From NCBI RefSeq assembly GCF_016801865.2, contig NC_068938.1:87285899-87349898 (forward strand): 64,000 bases of DNA, read 5' to 3'. This DNA comes from Culex pipiens pallens. Its lineage: Eukaryota > Arthropoda > Insecta > Diptera > Culicidae. The notes beneath the pieces are model-generated. The model had not been told where the DNA came from and did not search any database. It was given only the letters and a program-made list of their open reading frames with translations. Positions within the stretch are counted from its first letter, which is position 1; each line of letters starts with the position of its first letter. Positions 11,797 through 23,857 of this stretch are shown in pieces. Made by a program: the position numbers and the translations under genes.

Positions 11797-12124
11797 CGCT
11801 TTTGTATAGTGATTCCAAGGAGCGAACCCACTCGAACTATCATCACACGTTGATACTGATTGTGCTGACCTTTACGTGTCGTTGGTATACTTTTATTACG
11901 ACAATTAGTTGCTTAAACAGTTTTACATTTTTAATTTATTTATTTTCACGATGAATTGTTTGCTCTAGGATTGCCGAACATGTAGTAAGTAGATTATCAT
12001 GTTTTTACTATTGTTCATATTTGCATATGCTCACACTCAGAAATGAATGATCTCATCTTATAAGATTTATTTAACAAAAATAATTAAAATAATACATTAA
12101 AGCTTTTGTTGTTATTTAGCAAAT
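11797..12124. other. Upstream flank of the broken receptor gene
   Basis: Presumed promoter region for the minus-strand receptor copy; no motif stands out. It runs directly into the microsatellite. Confidence 0.4.
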
Positions 12125-13358
12125 AAAAACAAAAACAAAAACAAAAACAAAAACAAAAACAAAAACAAAAACAAAAACAAAAACAAAAACAAAAACAAAA
12201 ACAAAAACAAAAACAAAAACAAAAACAAAAACAAAAACAAAAACAAAAACAAAAACAAAAACAAAAACAAAAACAAAAACAAAAACAAAAACAAAAACAA
12301 AAACAAAAACAAAAACAAAAACAAAAACAAAAACAAAAACAAAAACAAAAACAAAAACAAAAACAAAAACAAAAACAAAAACAAAAACAAAAACAAAAAC
12401 AAAAACAAAAACAAAAACAAAAACAAAAACAAAAACAAAAACAAAAACAAAAACAAAAACAAAAACAAAAACAAAAACAAAAACAAAAACAAAAACAAAA
12501 ACAAAAACAAAAACAAAAACAAAAACAAAAACAAAAACAAAAACAAAAACAAAAACAAAAACAAAAACAAAAACAAAAACAAAACAAAAACAAAAACAAA
12601 AACAAAAACAAAAACAAAAACAAAAACAAAAACAAAAACAAAAACAAAAACAAAAACAAAAACAAAAACAAAAACAAAAACAAAAACAAAAACAAAAACA
12701 AAAACAAAAACAAAAACAAAAACAAAAACAAAAACAAAAACAAAAACAAAAACAAAAACAAAAACAAAAACAAAAACAAAAACAAAAACAAAAACAAAAA
12801 CAAAAAACAAAAACAAAAACAAAAACAAAAACAAAAACAAAAACAAAAACAAAAACAAAAACAAAAACAAAAACAAAAACAAAAACAAAAACAAAAACAA
12901 AAACAAAAACAAAAACAAAAACAAAAACAAAAACAAAAACAAAAACAAAAACAAAAACAAAAACAAAAACAAAAACAAAAACAAAAACAAAAACAAAAAC
13001 AAAAACAAAAACAAAAACAAAAACAAAAACAAAAACAAAAACAAAAACAAAAACAAAAACAAAAACAAAAACAAAAACAATAACAAAAACAAAAACAAAA
13101 ACAAAAACAAAAACAAAAACAAAAACAAAAACAAAAACAAAAACAAAAACAAAAACAAAAACAAAAACAAAAACAAAAACAAAAAACAAAAACAAAAACA
13201 AAAACAAAAACAAAAACAAAAACAAAAACAAAAACAAAAACAAAAACAAAAACAAAAACAAAAACAAAAACAAAAACAAAAACAAAAACAAAAACAAAAA
13301 CAAAAACAAAAACAAAAACAAAAACAAAAACAAAAACAAAAACAAAAACAAAAACAAA
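12125..13358. repeat. (AAAAAC)n microsatellite, ~1.23 kb
   Basis: About 205 copies of the hexamer AAAAAC, strikingly homogeneous. I see only a few length variants (near 12583, 12803 and 13182) and one substitution (near 13081). The long open frames on the other strand (FLFLFL, FCFCFC, FVFVFV) are products of the hexamer and are not genes. Confidence 0.98.
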
Positions 13359-15239
13359 AGTAGTTTTTAGTTTTTAGTTTTTAGTTTTTAGTTTTTAGTT
13401 TTTAGTTTTTAGTTTTTAGTTTTTAGTTTTTAGTTTTTAGTTTTTAGTTTTTAGTTTTTAGTTTTTAGTTTTTAGTTTTTAGTTTTTAGTTTTTAGTTTT
13501 TAGTTTTTAGTTTTTAGTTTTTTAGTTTTTAGTTTTTAGTTTTTAGTTTTTAGTTTTTAGTTTTTAGTTTTAGTTTTTAGTTTTTAGTTTTTAGTTTTTA
13601 GTTTTTAGTTTTTAGTTTTTAGTTTTTAGTTTTTAGTTTTTAGTTTTTAGTTTTTAGTTTTTAGTTTTTAGTTTTTAGTTTTTAGTTTTTAGTTTTTAGT
13701 TTTTAGTTTTTAGTTTTTAGTTTTTAGTTTTTAGTTTTTAGTTTTTAGTTTTTAGTTTTTAGTTTTTAGTTTTTAGTTTTTAGTTTTTAGTTTTTAGTTT
13801 TTAGTTTTTAGTTTTAGTTTTTAGTTTTTAGTTTTTAGTTTTTAGTTTTTAGTTTTTAGTTTTTAGTTTTTTTTAGTTTTTAGTTTTTAGTTTTTAGTTT
13901 TTAGTTTTAGTTTTTAGTTTTTAGTTTTTAGTTTTTAGTTTTTAGTTTTTAGTTTTTAGTTTTTAGTTTTTAGTTTTTAGTTTTTAGTTTTTAGTTTTTA
14001 GTTTTTAGTTTTTAGTTTTTAGTTTTTAGTTTTTAGTTTTTAGTTTTTAGTTTTTAGTTTTTAGTTTTTAGTTTTTAGTTTTTAGTTTTTAGTTTTTAGT
14101 TTTTAGTTTTTAGTTTTTAGTTTTTAGTTTTTAGTTTTTAGTTTTTAGTTTTTAGTTTTTAGTTTTTAGTTTTTAGTTTTTAGTTTTTAGTTTTTAGTTT
14201 TTAGTTTTAGTTTTAGTTTTTAGTTTTTAGTTTTTAGTTTTTAGTTTTTAGTTTTTAGTTTTTAGTTTTTAGTTTTTAGTTTTTAGTTTTTAGTTTTTAG
14301 TTTTTAGTTTTTAGTTTTTTAGTTTTTAGTTTTTAGTTTTTAGTTTTTAGTTTTTAGTTTTTAGTTTTTAGTTTTTAGTTTTTAGTTTTTAGTTTTTAGT
14401 TTTTAGTTTTTAGTTTTTAGTTTTTAGTTTTTAGTTTTTAGTTTTTAGTTTTTAGTTTTTAGTTTTTAGTTTTTAGTTTTTAGTTTTTAGTTTTTAGTTT
14501 TTAGTTTTTAGTTTTTAGTTTTTAGTTTTTAGTTTTTAGTTTTTAGTTTTTAGTTTTTAGTTTTTAGTTTTTAGTTTTTAGTTTTTAGTTTTTAGTTTTT
14601 AGTTTTTAGTTTTTAGTTTTTAGTTTTTAGTTTTTAGTTTTTAGTTTTTAGTTTTTAGTTTTTAGTTTTTAGTTTTTAGTTTTTAGTTTTTAGTTTTTAG
14701 TTTTTAGTTTTTAGTTTTTAGTTTTTAGTTTTTAGTTTTTAGTTTTTAGTTTTTAGTTTTTAGTTTTTAGTTTTTAGTTTTAGTTTTTAGTTTTTAGTTT
14801 TTAGTTTTTAGTTTTTAGTTTTTAGTTTTTAGTTTTAGTTTTTAGTTTTTAGTTTTTAGTTTTTAGTTTTTAGTTTTTAGTTTTTAGTTTTTAGTTTTTA
14901 GTTTTTAGTTTTTAGTTTTTAGTTTTTAGTTTTTAGTTTTTAGTTTTTAGTTTTTAGTTTTTAGTTTTTAGTTTTTAGTTTTTAGTTTTTAGTTTTTAGT
15001 TTTTAGTTTTTAGTTTTTAGTTTTTAGTTTTTAGTTTTTAGTTTTTAGTTTTTAGTTTTTAGTTTTTAGTTTTTTAGTTTTTAGTTTTTAGTTTTTAGTT
15101 TTTAGTTTTTAGTTTTTAGTTTTTAGTTTTTAGTTTTTAGTTTTTAGTTTTTAGTTTTTAGTTTTTAGTTTTTAGTTTTTAGTTTTTAGTTTTTAGTTTT
15201 TAGTTTTTAGTTTTTAGTTTTTAGTTTTTAGTTTTTTTT
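13359..15239. repeat. (GTTTTTA)n microsatellite, ~1.88 kb
   Basis: A 7-bp unit (AGTTTTT in any register) begins directly where the AAAAAC array ends. It is less regular than its neighbour, with scattered 6-bp and 8-bp units and one longer T run near 13867. On the opposite strand the unit is AAAAACT, that is, the neighbouring hexamer plus T, so the two arrays are inverted relatives abutting at 13358/13359. Confidence 0.97.
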
Positions 15240-16698
15240 TAATGTTGCCAAAGACGGGTATTTATACCTGAAGAATGCTAAAGTAATTTCAACCCAAACA
15301 GTTACCATACGTTTTTCTAATTACAGGACGTGACGCGTGTACTCATACGTTAATTAGAGTCCTTTCCAACATACGACGAGCAGTCAGGTGATTAAAACAT
15401 TTCCAGCAACAGCTAAAGGTGCATCCTCATCATGGTTGTCGGAAAGGGTTGTTGCAACCCCTACTCTTCAGCTAGTCAGAAAAAAGGACGAATAAAAGCT
15501 GGCAACATTGTTTACATTTCCACCCTGCTGCTGCTGAACTTGACGAACGTGAACCCGCTCAAAATTCCCGAATTCGATTAAGCGTAATGATAGTCTTTGA
15601 TGTTTTCGGGGCTGCAGGTGCCACCAGCACTTTCTCCCCGTAAGGACCTTGCACAACAAGGACCCTCGTTGGAAATTGGATCTCCCCGTGAAGTGCACAC
15701 AACAAGTTTCGGGTGTTTTTTTGTGTAATTTCCAAATTTTGATCGCTTATCGCCACCCTGCAATCGCACACGCATCATGTTGCATGAGGTGCGAGCACGC
15801 CCGTCGTATCGCTTTCCAGCGGGGACTCTCCGGAAAGTGAAATTTATAAATATTAACAAAAATTGAACCTTCAACGTCCGTGTAATTAGGACAGCCGAGG
15901 CAGCACTTTGCTAGGCTCACAATCGAAATGGAGAAAAGGGATTAGATTACGAATAAAAACAACATTATATTCATGTGTGCGAGCTTCCTTCACCTCCTTT
16001 CGCTTCCTTCTTAAGGAAACGCTTTCATAATCTTGAGCATAAACAAAACATACACGGGGGAAAAAACGCTCAAAAAATATCCTTGATGGCCCAGAAAAAA
16101 GAGCATTTTGAAATGTGGCACCTGGCGAGGTGGATTTCCTGCTTCTTCGTTTCGATTGTTGTACGGAGTGAGTTTTTTTTTTTGTTCGAGTTCAACAGGG
16201 GTGTTGTGTTCGAATCTGTTTGGAAATGAAAATTTATTACTTTTGAATTTGGGAGCACAATATGGTCGTGACAGGGTTTAAATTGGAGAATTTATCGATG
16301 TGGATGCAACACAACAGTGACCCAATTATTTCGTTCATCGGTTTTGTAGTAAAATGTCTAAAATACAATGAGGTTGGCATTAATTGCAACAAATCAATCA
16401 GTAAATTAGCGTTGTCAGAATGAAAACAAATGTTAATTAGTAATCAGTCCCAATACCTTGCAAATGTTCTAATACTTTTGTAGAACAAATTATATTTCTG
16501 AAAGAACCGAACCCAAATACAACCAACTCTTTGATTGACGATATATGCATAGTTTTATTTGTCTGTATGGATTAGGGAGCCAAGAAATAATGACCCCCTG
16601 CTCCACAAACATTTGAGCAAGAAATTTTTAGAATTGTTGTAGGGTATTACCAACATTTTTAGAATGATTAAAAAACTGACTGCACATTTTTGAAGATC
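15240..16698. other. Low-repeat intergenic island
   Basis: No supported gene. About 15400-16130 has higher G+C and no resemblance to the repeat families elsewhere in the window, so it may be single-copy and regulatory. The short frames do not resemble known proteins. Confidence 0.45.
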
Positions 16699-17106
16699 AA
16701 AATAAAAAAAAAATCAAACCATCCACATTAACGACCCCCGGGTCTTTTGTGGTCTCTATTGCAAGTTTCTGCTCGAACCTAGGAGTCCGAAGGCTTGAAT
16801 GGGGAGAGCACCCAAACCTCTTTCTACTCCAAGGAACCTTCCACCCCAGTGTTTGAACTGACGACCTTTGGATTGCGAGTCCAACCGCCGCCAGCGATTC
16901 CACCGGAGTAGGCTTGGTTTGGTGTGTTGTTTGTACTTATGGCATGGAGACAACTCCTACACCTGGAATGACTTAACGGCCTAACAACCAAGGCCGGGAC
17001 CGACATTTTACTTCCTCATCCGATGGAAGGTTGCAGCAGATGGGAATCGAACCCAGAATCATCCGCTCACAAAGCGGACAGCGTAACCATTCGGCCACAC
17101 ACTGCC
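16699..17106 (-). mobile_element. tRNA-derived SINE, two tRNA-like domains (copy 1)
   Basis: On the minus strand the element starts at 17106 with a tRNA-like head: a D-arm/box A-like TGGCCGAATGG, a six-pair anticodon stem around a seven-base loop with anticodon-position TGT, and box B GGTTCGATTCC. A spacer follows (CAGGTGTAGGAGT), then a second tRNA-like block (CAATCCAAAGGTCGTCAGTTC), a body, and an A/T-rich tail near 16699-16720. Spacer, second block and body match the copy at 41030-41460, but the first head differs. Pol III internal promoter elements are implied. It is not a functional tRNA gene. Confidence 0.75.
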
Positions 17107-17706
17107 ACATTTTTGAAGATATCGAAGTTAAAAAATGTATAATAAAATATTAGTAATAATGATAGAATAAATATGTATCCAAAGTTTGTTTATCTCAAGC
17201 CCTCTTAACAAAATTAAAACAGACTTTCGCATCATTAACATTTAGTTCCATCTTTCAGTATTTTCTTCAATTATTTTCAGGGCTAAGACGCCCATGACGC
17301 ACAGGAGATTTTGAAAGTGACATGTAGATTTTATAAATTTTTGAAATAAAATTCAGATAAAGAGTTTTTTTTGAAAAAGTCCTTTCAGCTTTGATTTTTT
17401 TCAGTTTATAGAATCTTTTCAAATAAAACTCTAAAATTAATTTAAACATTTATGGGGTCACGTTTCAATCAAACACAGCCATAATGTTTTTTTTATTATT
17501 ATCTGAATTCAATAATCAAAACATCAATTTACTAGCTTATTTTCTCTGCAAATAAGCCAAAAAAAAGTTGTTTTTTATGTTTTTTTTGGAAATCAAAATA
17601 AAAACTACTAAACATTACCTTATCCAGTTCAATGTCAATTCAAAGTCGTCGACAAAGCCAAAGAAAAAACGATGATATCTACAAAAAACTTAACAGAAAA
17701 AATAGG
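17107..17706. other. A+T-rich DNA, nothing recognised
   Basis: No gene or repeat boundary was identified between the SINE and the nested insertion complex. Confidence 0.45.
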
Positions 17707-18924
17707 TACCGTAAATCAGGGTGACTTTGATAGGATTTCAATTTATTTTTGGAATATTTTTCAACTTGTAAGGTTTGTATTGGGATTATTATTTTTAAAA
17801 CGTGTACTGGGGTAACCCACACAAGGTCCATACACCATTTTGAAAAAAAAGGTTTTTCAATAGTGTCAAAAAAACTAACTTAATCCACCTATGTGGTTGA
17901 TGCCTTCCTCACTTTTTACAAAAAATGCGTAATATGTGTGGTTTCAGCTTTTTTTTAGATCCAGAAAGAAAACAATAAATAACTTATGTGGTAATAACAC
18001 GAAACAGGGTTGCCAGATCTTCAATGTTTTGGACTCTTTGGAAAGGCCTTTCAATTGCTTAACCAACGATGGATCGGATGATGGATCCGGACATAGTTTA
18101 CATACATTTATGTGAGATCCGGCTTTAAAAAAGTACATAAATATCACTTAAGTGGTCATACCTCGAGACAGGGTTGCCAGATCTTCAATGTTTTGGACTC
18201 TTTGGAAAGGCTTTTCAATTGCCTAACCAACGATGGGTCGGATGATGGATTCGGACATAGTTTACTTGCATATAATTGAGATCCGGGAATTTGTGAAAAC
18301 ACATTTTTATACATAACTTTAAAACTACTCATCGAAATTTCAAACAATTCAATTGCGATATATGGGACCCTAAACCAAGTCGAATGCAACTGGTTCGATC
18401 AAAATCGGTTCAGCCAGTGCTGAGAAAACTCAGTGAGAATTTTGGTCACATACATACATACACACACACACACACCCGTGAACCGTGGGGACAGGTGAGG
18501 GTCCCTGCGGAGCTTAGCTGCCAGCTACCGGGCGGGTTGCAGTAGGCGGATAGCTGTCGGCGATTGCATACATTCATTGCATCGCCCCCGGACCAGCAGC
18601 GGGAGGATGTCTAGGACGTGGCGGAATTGAACAAGGGCACTGTTTAATTTCTTCGAAAAAACCACATGGGTCCGTAAACACCTCTGTCAAGCGATCGAAC
18701 GCCGCTATAAGTGTTTTAGCCCAAAACCTCACCAAACCCCGAATCCAAGATGTGATGCGACCCGTGTCGAGGGATGCATGGCTGGGGGGGTTCAACAAAT
18801 TCCCAGTCGATAACGGAGCCTGTGGGGCACAGGGGCGAACCCCACACGTAATTTGCCCTTACTGCGTCACGGCAGGGCACTGGCGCAGCGGACCGTATTT
18901 CCCTAGCGACTCGTGGGATTCAAA

Positions 18925-20403
18925 ATGAAGACAAGTGAAACAAACCAACAAAAGGGTCCCGATGCGCCCCAAGCATCGGAAAACACGGAGGTAGAAGAGG
19001 ACGCAAACGTCGAAATGGCAGGAGGCGAGTCAAACGGCGGCGACACAGCAGGCGGAGTGGCGAGCGCGTTCCGTGGAAGCGGGAAGGTGTTGAGATCCCC
19101 AGTGTTGAACCAGGCGGCTGCTTCGAGTCAGCAGATAGGAGTAATTGGAGAGGAGACTCCCAAGTCATCCTTGTTGAACTTCGCCGGCAGTACCCCTCAG
19201 GACGGAGTCCTGCTTGGAAGGACCGCGTTACAGGAGGTCAGGAGGAGGGTCAACGAACTCTTTGATTTCATCAAGGACAAAAACAACGTCCACACCAGAA
19301 TCAAGCAGATGGTGAATGGAGTCAAGGCAGCCATGAATGCCGCAGAGCGCGAAAACAACTCGCTGGTGGTGACGCGGAATTCACTGAAGCTCAGAGCTGA
19401 AAGAGCCGAAGAAACGCTGAATGCAAAACTGGAGGAGGAAGCGCTACGGGAGAAAGAACCGAAAACGCCGCCCGGCCCAAGCTCTAAAAGGGACAGGGAA
19501 ACGCCTGGAGAGGAGGAGGACGCAAAGAAGCAGAAGCAGGGGAATGGAGACAGTCCGGACCCGGCGAAGGAACCAGAACCAACCCCAGGGAAGGAGAAGG
19601 AATGGGAGAAGGTCAAGAAGAAGAAGCGGAAGAAAAAAGGGAAGCAGAACGAGGACACCCAAAAACCCAAGTTTCGCAGGGAGCGTAACAAAGGCGAGGC
19701 TTTGGTGGTCGAGGTGAAGGAAGGTGTTTCGTACGCAGACCTCCTCCGGAAAGTACGAACCGATCCGGAACTCAAGGAGCTTGGCGAGAACGTGGTTAAA
19801 ACCAGGCGCACCCAAACCGGAGCGATGCTTTTTGAGCTGAAGAAGGATCCCGCGGTCAAGAGCTCAGCTTTTAAGTCCCTCGTCGAGAAAGCCGTAGGCT
19901 ACGAGTCGAAGGTAAGAGCGCTATCACCGGAGACAACGATCGAGTGCAGGAACCTGGACGAGATCACGACGGAGGAAGAGCTAGAAGATGCGCTGATCGT
20001 TCTTCTGGATGACCGTACGACACCGATGGCAATCCGGTTGAGGAAAGCCTACGGCGGCACGCAAATTGCGTCGATCCGACTATCGACGCCTTCGGCGTCT
20101 AAGCTGCTGGAAACCGGCAAGGTCAAAGTAGGGTGGTCGGTGTGCCCACTGAGGCCTGTTCCTCGAGTGACCCAGCAGATGACGAGGTGTTTCCGCTGTA
20201 TGGGCTTCGGCCACCAGGCGAGAAATTGCGACGGTCCCGATCGAACCAACAGTTGCAGAAGGTGTGGTAGAGAAGGCCACATGGCAAGAGACTGCAAAAA
20301 TCAGCCGAAGTGCGTGCTCTGTAAAGAAGGCGACGGCAATAGCCATGCGACGGGTGGCTTTAATTGCCCGGTGTACAAGAAGCTGGCCTCGGGCAAAAAG
20401 TAA
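18925..20403 (+). CDS. LINE ORF1 protein (Gag-like, three zinc knuckles)
   Basis: RNA-binding structural protein of the retrotransposon, 492 aa when started at the ATG at 18925 (MKTSETNQQKG); the upstream in-frame GTG at 18913 is less likely. A charged, coiled-coil-prone middle (about residues 100-175) is followed by a basic cluster (KKKKRKKKGK, near residue 230). Three cysteine-rich knuckles occupy about residues 418-478: CFRCMGFGHQARNC, then CRRCGREGHMARDC, then CVLCKEGDGNSHATGGFNC. This knuckle arrangement is standard for R1/Jockey-type ORF1 proteins, which bind element RNA and form the RNP. The frame is intact. Its stop overlaps the ORF2 start as TAATG, suggesting translational coupling. 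Confidence 0.93.
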   Translation: MKTSETNQQKGPDAPQASENTEVEEDANVEMAGGESNGGDTAGGVASAFRGSGKVLRSPVLNQAAASSQQIGVIGEETPKSSLLNFAGSTPQDGVLLGRTALQEVRRRVNELFDFIKDKNNVHTRIKQMVNGVKAAMNAAERENNSLVVTRNSLKLRAERAEETLNAKLEEEALREKEPKTPPGPSSKRDRETPGEEEDAKKQKQGNGDSPDPAKEPEPTPGKEKEWEKVKKKKRKKKGKQNEDTQKPKFRRERNKGEALVVEVKEGVSYADLLRKVRTDPELKELGENVVKTRRTQTGAMLFELKKDPAVKSSAFKSLVEKAVGYESKVRALSPETTIECRNLDEITTEEELEDALIVLLDDRTTPMAIRLRKAYGGTQIASIRLSTPSASKLLETGKVKVGWSVCPLRPVPRVTQQMTRCFRCMGFGHQARNCDGPDRTNSCRRCGREGHMARDCKNQPKCVLCKEGDGNSHATGGFNCPVYKKLASGKK

Positions 20404-23371
20404 TGGAGGTGTCCCAGGTGAACCTCAATCACTGCGACACTGCACAGCAACTGCTGTGGCAGTCGACCGCGGAGACGGGGTGTGACGTGGCAATTATTGC
20501 AGAACCGTACCGAGTTCCACACGACAACGGAAACTGGGCCGCGGATACAGCAAGAATGGCGGCGATACACGTGATGGGGCGGTACCCCATACAGGAAGTG
20601 GTCTCGAGGGCGTTTGAAGGATTCGTGATCGCCAAAGTAAACGGAACCTTCTTCTGTAGCTGCTATGCTCCCCCAAGATGGACCTTGGAGCAGTTTCAGC
20701 AGATGCTGGATAGTCTGACCGATGAACTGATCGGACGAAGCCCGATCGTTATCGGAGGTGACTTCAACGCGTGGGCGGTCGAGTGGGGTAGCAGATGCAC
20801 CAATGCTAGGGGGCATAGCCTAATGGAAGCTCTGGCAAAGCTAGACGTTAGGCTGGCGAATCGCGGAACCAGCAGTACCTTCCGCAAAGACGGTCGTGAG
20901 TCCATTATCGACGTTACGTTCTTTAGCCCGCGACTGGCGGCCGACATGAACTGGAGGGTGAGTGAGGACTATACCCATAGCGATCACCAAGCGATCCGGT
21001 ACAGCATCGGGAGACGAGCCCCTGTACCAGATAGGAGCAGCCGGTCCTACGGAAGGAAATGGAAGCTGCAGTACTTCGACGAGGGTCTCTTCGTGGAAGC
21101 GCTCCATTGGTGTGATGGTCCCCAAGACTTGAGTGCCGACGTGCTAACAGCACAACTGGTGACAGCATGCGACACAACCATGCCGCGGAGACTGGAGCCA
21201 AGGAACTGTCGTCGTCCAGCCTACTGGTGGAATGAAGAACTCGGTACCCTTCGGACAAGTTGCCTCAGCGCCAGAAGACGAGTCCAGAGAGCAAGATCCG
21301 AAGCAACTAGAGAGGAGTGCAGAGAGGAGTACCGGTCTGCAAAGGCCGCGCTCAAGAAAGCGATCAAATGCAGCAAGACAAACTGCTTCAAGGAGTTATG
21401 CCAAGACGCTGATGCAAACCCTTGGGGGAGCGCATATCGTGTAGCGATGGCGAAGATCAGAGGCCCATCGATGGTGGCTGAAACGTGTCCCGACAAGCTG
21501 AAGGTCATTGTGGAAGGGCTCTTCCCAAGACATGACCCAACGACATGGCCTCCTACACCGTACAACGACGAAGGGGGTAGCAACGCCGAAGGTCATCTGA
21601 TCACCAACGAGGAACTTGTGGCAGTAGCGAAGAGATTGAAGGTGAAGAAAGCTCCCGGCCCGGATGGAATCCCGAATTTCGCCCTGAAATCGGCGGTTCA
21701 AGCATTCCCGGACAGGTTTCGAACAGTCCTGCAGAAATGCCTGGACGAAGGACACTTCCCCGACCCGTGGAAGGTTCAAAAGCTCGTGTTGCTGCCGAAG
21801 CCAGGCAAACCACCGGGGACCCATCATCGTATAGGCCTATATGTTTGCTGGACACCCTCGGAAAGCTTCTGGAACGGATCATCCTTAACCGGCTGACCAA
21901 GTACACGGAGAGCGAGCATGGCTTAGCAGCGAGGCAGTTCGGCTTCCGTAAAGGGAGATCCACGGTGGACGCCATCCGGAAAGTGGTCGAGAAAGCCGAC
22001 GAAGCGCGGAGGAAAAAACGCAGGGGGAACCGTTGCTGCGCAATAGTCACGATTGACGTCAAGAACGCGTTCAACAGTGCGAGCTGGGCGGCCATAGCAG
22101 CAGCGCTGCACAAAATGAAGGTGCCTGACTATTTGTGCAGGATCTTGAAGAGCTACTTCGAGAACCGCGTGCTGGTCTACGACACTGCCGATGGACAAAA
22201 AACCGTTGTTGTTACCGCGGGAGTTCCGCAGGGATCCATTCTGGGTTCAGCACTGTGGAATGGAATGTATGACGGAGTGTTGACACTGGGACTACCCAAC
22301 GGCGTAGAGATTGTTGGCTTTGCAGACGACATAGTGCTGACGGTAACCGGCGAAAATGTCGAGGAGGTCGAAGTGCTGGCTATGGAGGCAATCGCAATGA
22401 TCGAGAACTGGATGCTCGAGGTGAAGCTGCGGATCGCTCACCACAAGACGGAGATGGTGCTGGTTAGTAACCACAAGAAGGTGCAGCAGGCCCAGATTCA
22501 CGTTGGAGAACACGTCGTGCACTCGAAGAGAGCGCTCAAGTACCTCGGGGTGATGGTGGATGACCGGCTGAACTTCAACAGCCACGTCGATTACGCCTGC
22601 GAGAAGGCGGCTAAGGCGATCATGGCACTGTCGAGGATGATGCCGAACAACGCTGGACCCAGGAGCAGTAGGCGCCGCCTCTTGGCAAGTGTCGCGACGT
22701 CCATACTTAGGTACGGCGGACCGGTATGGTGGACGGCGCTGGGGACGAAGCGAAATCGAGCGCTGCTCGACAGAACGCAGAGACTGATGGCCATGCGGGT
22801 TGCAAGCGCGTACAGGACCATTTCGTCGGAAGCAGTTGGCGTCATAGCCGGAATGATCCCCATCGGCATCACACTGGAGGAGGACACCGTGCGCTACACC
22901 CGGAGAGGCACGAGAGGTATCCGGGAAGCTGCGAGAGCCGAATCGCTGGCAAGGTGGCAACGTGAGTGGGACACCACGGAGAAAGGCAGATGGACGCATC
23001 GGCTTATCCCGTCCGTATCCACGTGGGTGAGCAGAAGGCATGGAGAGGTCACCTTCCACCTCACACAGTTCCTGTCGGGCCATGGCTGCTTCAGGAAGTA
23101 CCTGCACAGGTTTGGACATGCAGAGTCTCCTCTCTGTCCGGACTGCGTCGATTGCGAGGAAACACCGGAGCACGTGGTGTTCGCCTGCCCTCGCTTCGAG
23201 GCAGCGCGAAGCGAAATGCTGGCCATTATCGGAGCGGACACCAGCCCGGATAATGTGGTGCGAAGAATGTGCAGCGACATCGTCAAGTGGAATGCGGTCG
23301 TCGGAGCGGTGACGCAGATCACTTCGGCTCTCCAGCAGAAATGGAGAGACGATCAGAGGAGGAACGACTAG
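20403..23371 (+). pseudogene. LINE ORF2: endonuclease-reverse transcriptase, one frameshift
   Basis: Polyprotein that nicks target DNA and reverse-transcribes element RNA at the nick. It starts MEVSQVNLNHCD at the TAATG overlap. The N-terminal AP-endonuclease is seen as AIIAEPY, GGDFNAWAVEWGS and THSDHQAIRYS. RT blocks follow: KAPGPDGIPNFAL, RPICLLDTLGKLLERI, QFGFRKGRSTVDAI, TIDVKNAFNSASW, GVPQGSILGSALW and the catalytic VGFADDIVL, then KYLGVMVDDRLNF. A C-terminal CPDCVDCEETPEHVVFAC forms a CCHC-like finger. The reading frame slips by one base near 21815-21822, inside a GGGG run: the first part continues as a false tail to 21896 while the RT continues in another frame. The simplest cause is loss of one G. 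Total is about 990 codons, near normal for the clade. Otherwise no stop is seen. Confidence 0.92.
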
Positions 23372-23378
23372 GAGCCTA

Positions 23379-23554
23379 GTCGAAAACCCACGAGTGTGGC
23401 TGTGAAGGAGAGCACGTTATGATGGTCGGCTCTACCAAATCGGTACACGTCTCGATGGTCACAGGAGTCGAGAACCCACGAGTGTGGCTGTGAAGGAGAG
23501 CACGTTATGACGGTTGGCTCTACCAAATCGGTACACGTCTCGATGGTCCAAGGA
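23379..23554 (+). repeat. 88-bp tandem duplication in the LINE 3' UTR
   Basis: Two nearly identical units start GTCGAAAACCCACGAGTG (23379) and GTCGAGAACCCACGAGTG (23467), just after the ORF2 stop. Each carries GAGAGCACGTTATGA and GGTACACGTCTCGATGGTC. In this class 3' UTRs are recognised by the element's own RT, so a duplicated unit could matter, but that is inference. Confidence 0.9.
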
Positions 23555-23857
23555 GAGGGCTGCATATGACTAGCCGATCAAAAGCAACGCGATTCTTGGG
23601 CGCGGTTAAACCCTCGCATGGACTCATATGTATGTAGGACAGGAAATGGTTCTAGCACCCGGCATGGATCCTGTAAGTAGACTAGTGCAGAAAATGCAAC
23701 GCCTCCCCCCGAAGTTATACCGAAAGGTGGTCCCGGGGGGACAAGGGCACGGCGTTCAAGGACTGGTTTAGTGGGTCGGGAAAACTCTTTTTTTGTTTTC
23801 CCAACCCCACACTACCTGAGGAAGGAATTCTCAGGTGTCTAGTAGCAGATTCCGACC

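Noticed and set aside
12084..13357. Open frames of 239-413 codons made of FL, FC and FV dipeptides
   Set aside because: These are products of the AAAAAC hexamer on the opposite strand, present in all three frames.
13359..15239. Telomere-like sequence
   Set aside because: The unit is GTTTTTA, not the insect TTAGG nor another known telomere repeat, and it is internal, beside ordinary genes.
17031..17106. Possible functional tRNA gene on the minus strand
   Set aside because: The acceptor stem pairs poorly, and it is fused to a SINE body shared with another locus; it is the SINE head.
19197..19859. Minus-strand open frames of 220 and 123 codons within LINE ORF1
   Set aside because: These are shadows of the high-G+C, lysine/glutamate-rich ORF1; serine/phenylalanine-rich antisense translation without homology.
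22292..23173. 293-codon minus-strand open frame in LINE ORF2
   Set aside because: It is antisense to well-defined reverse transcriptase motifs and has no recognisable domain.
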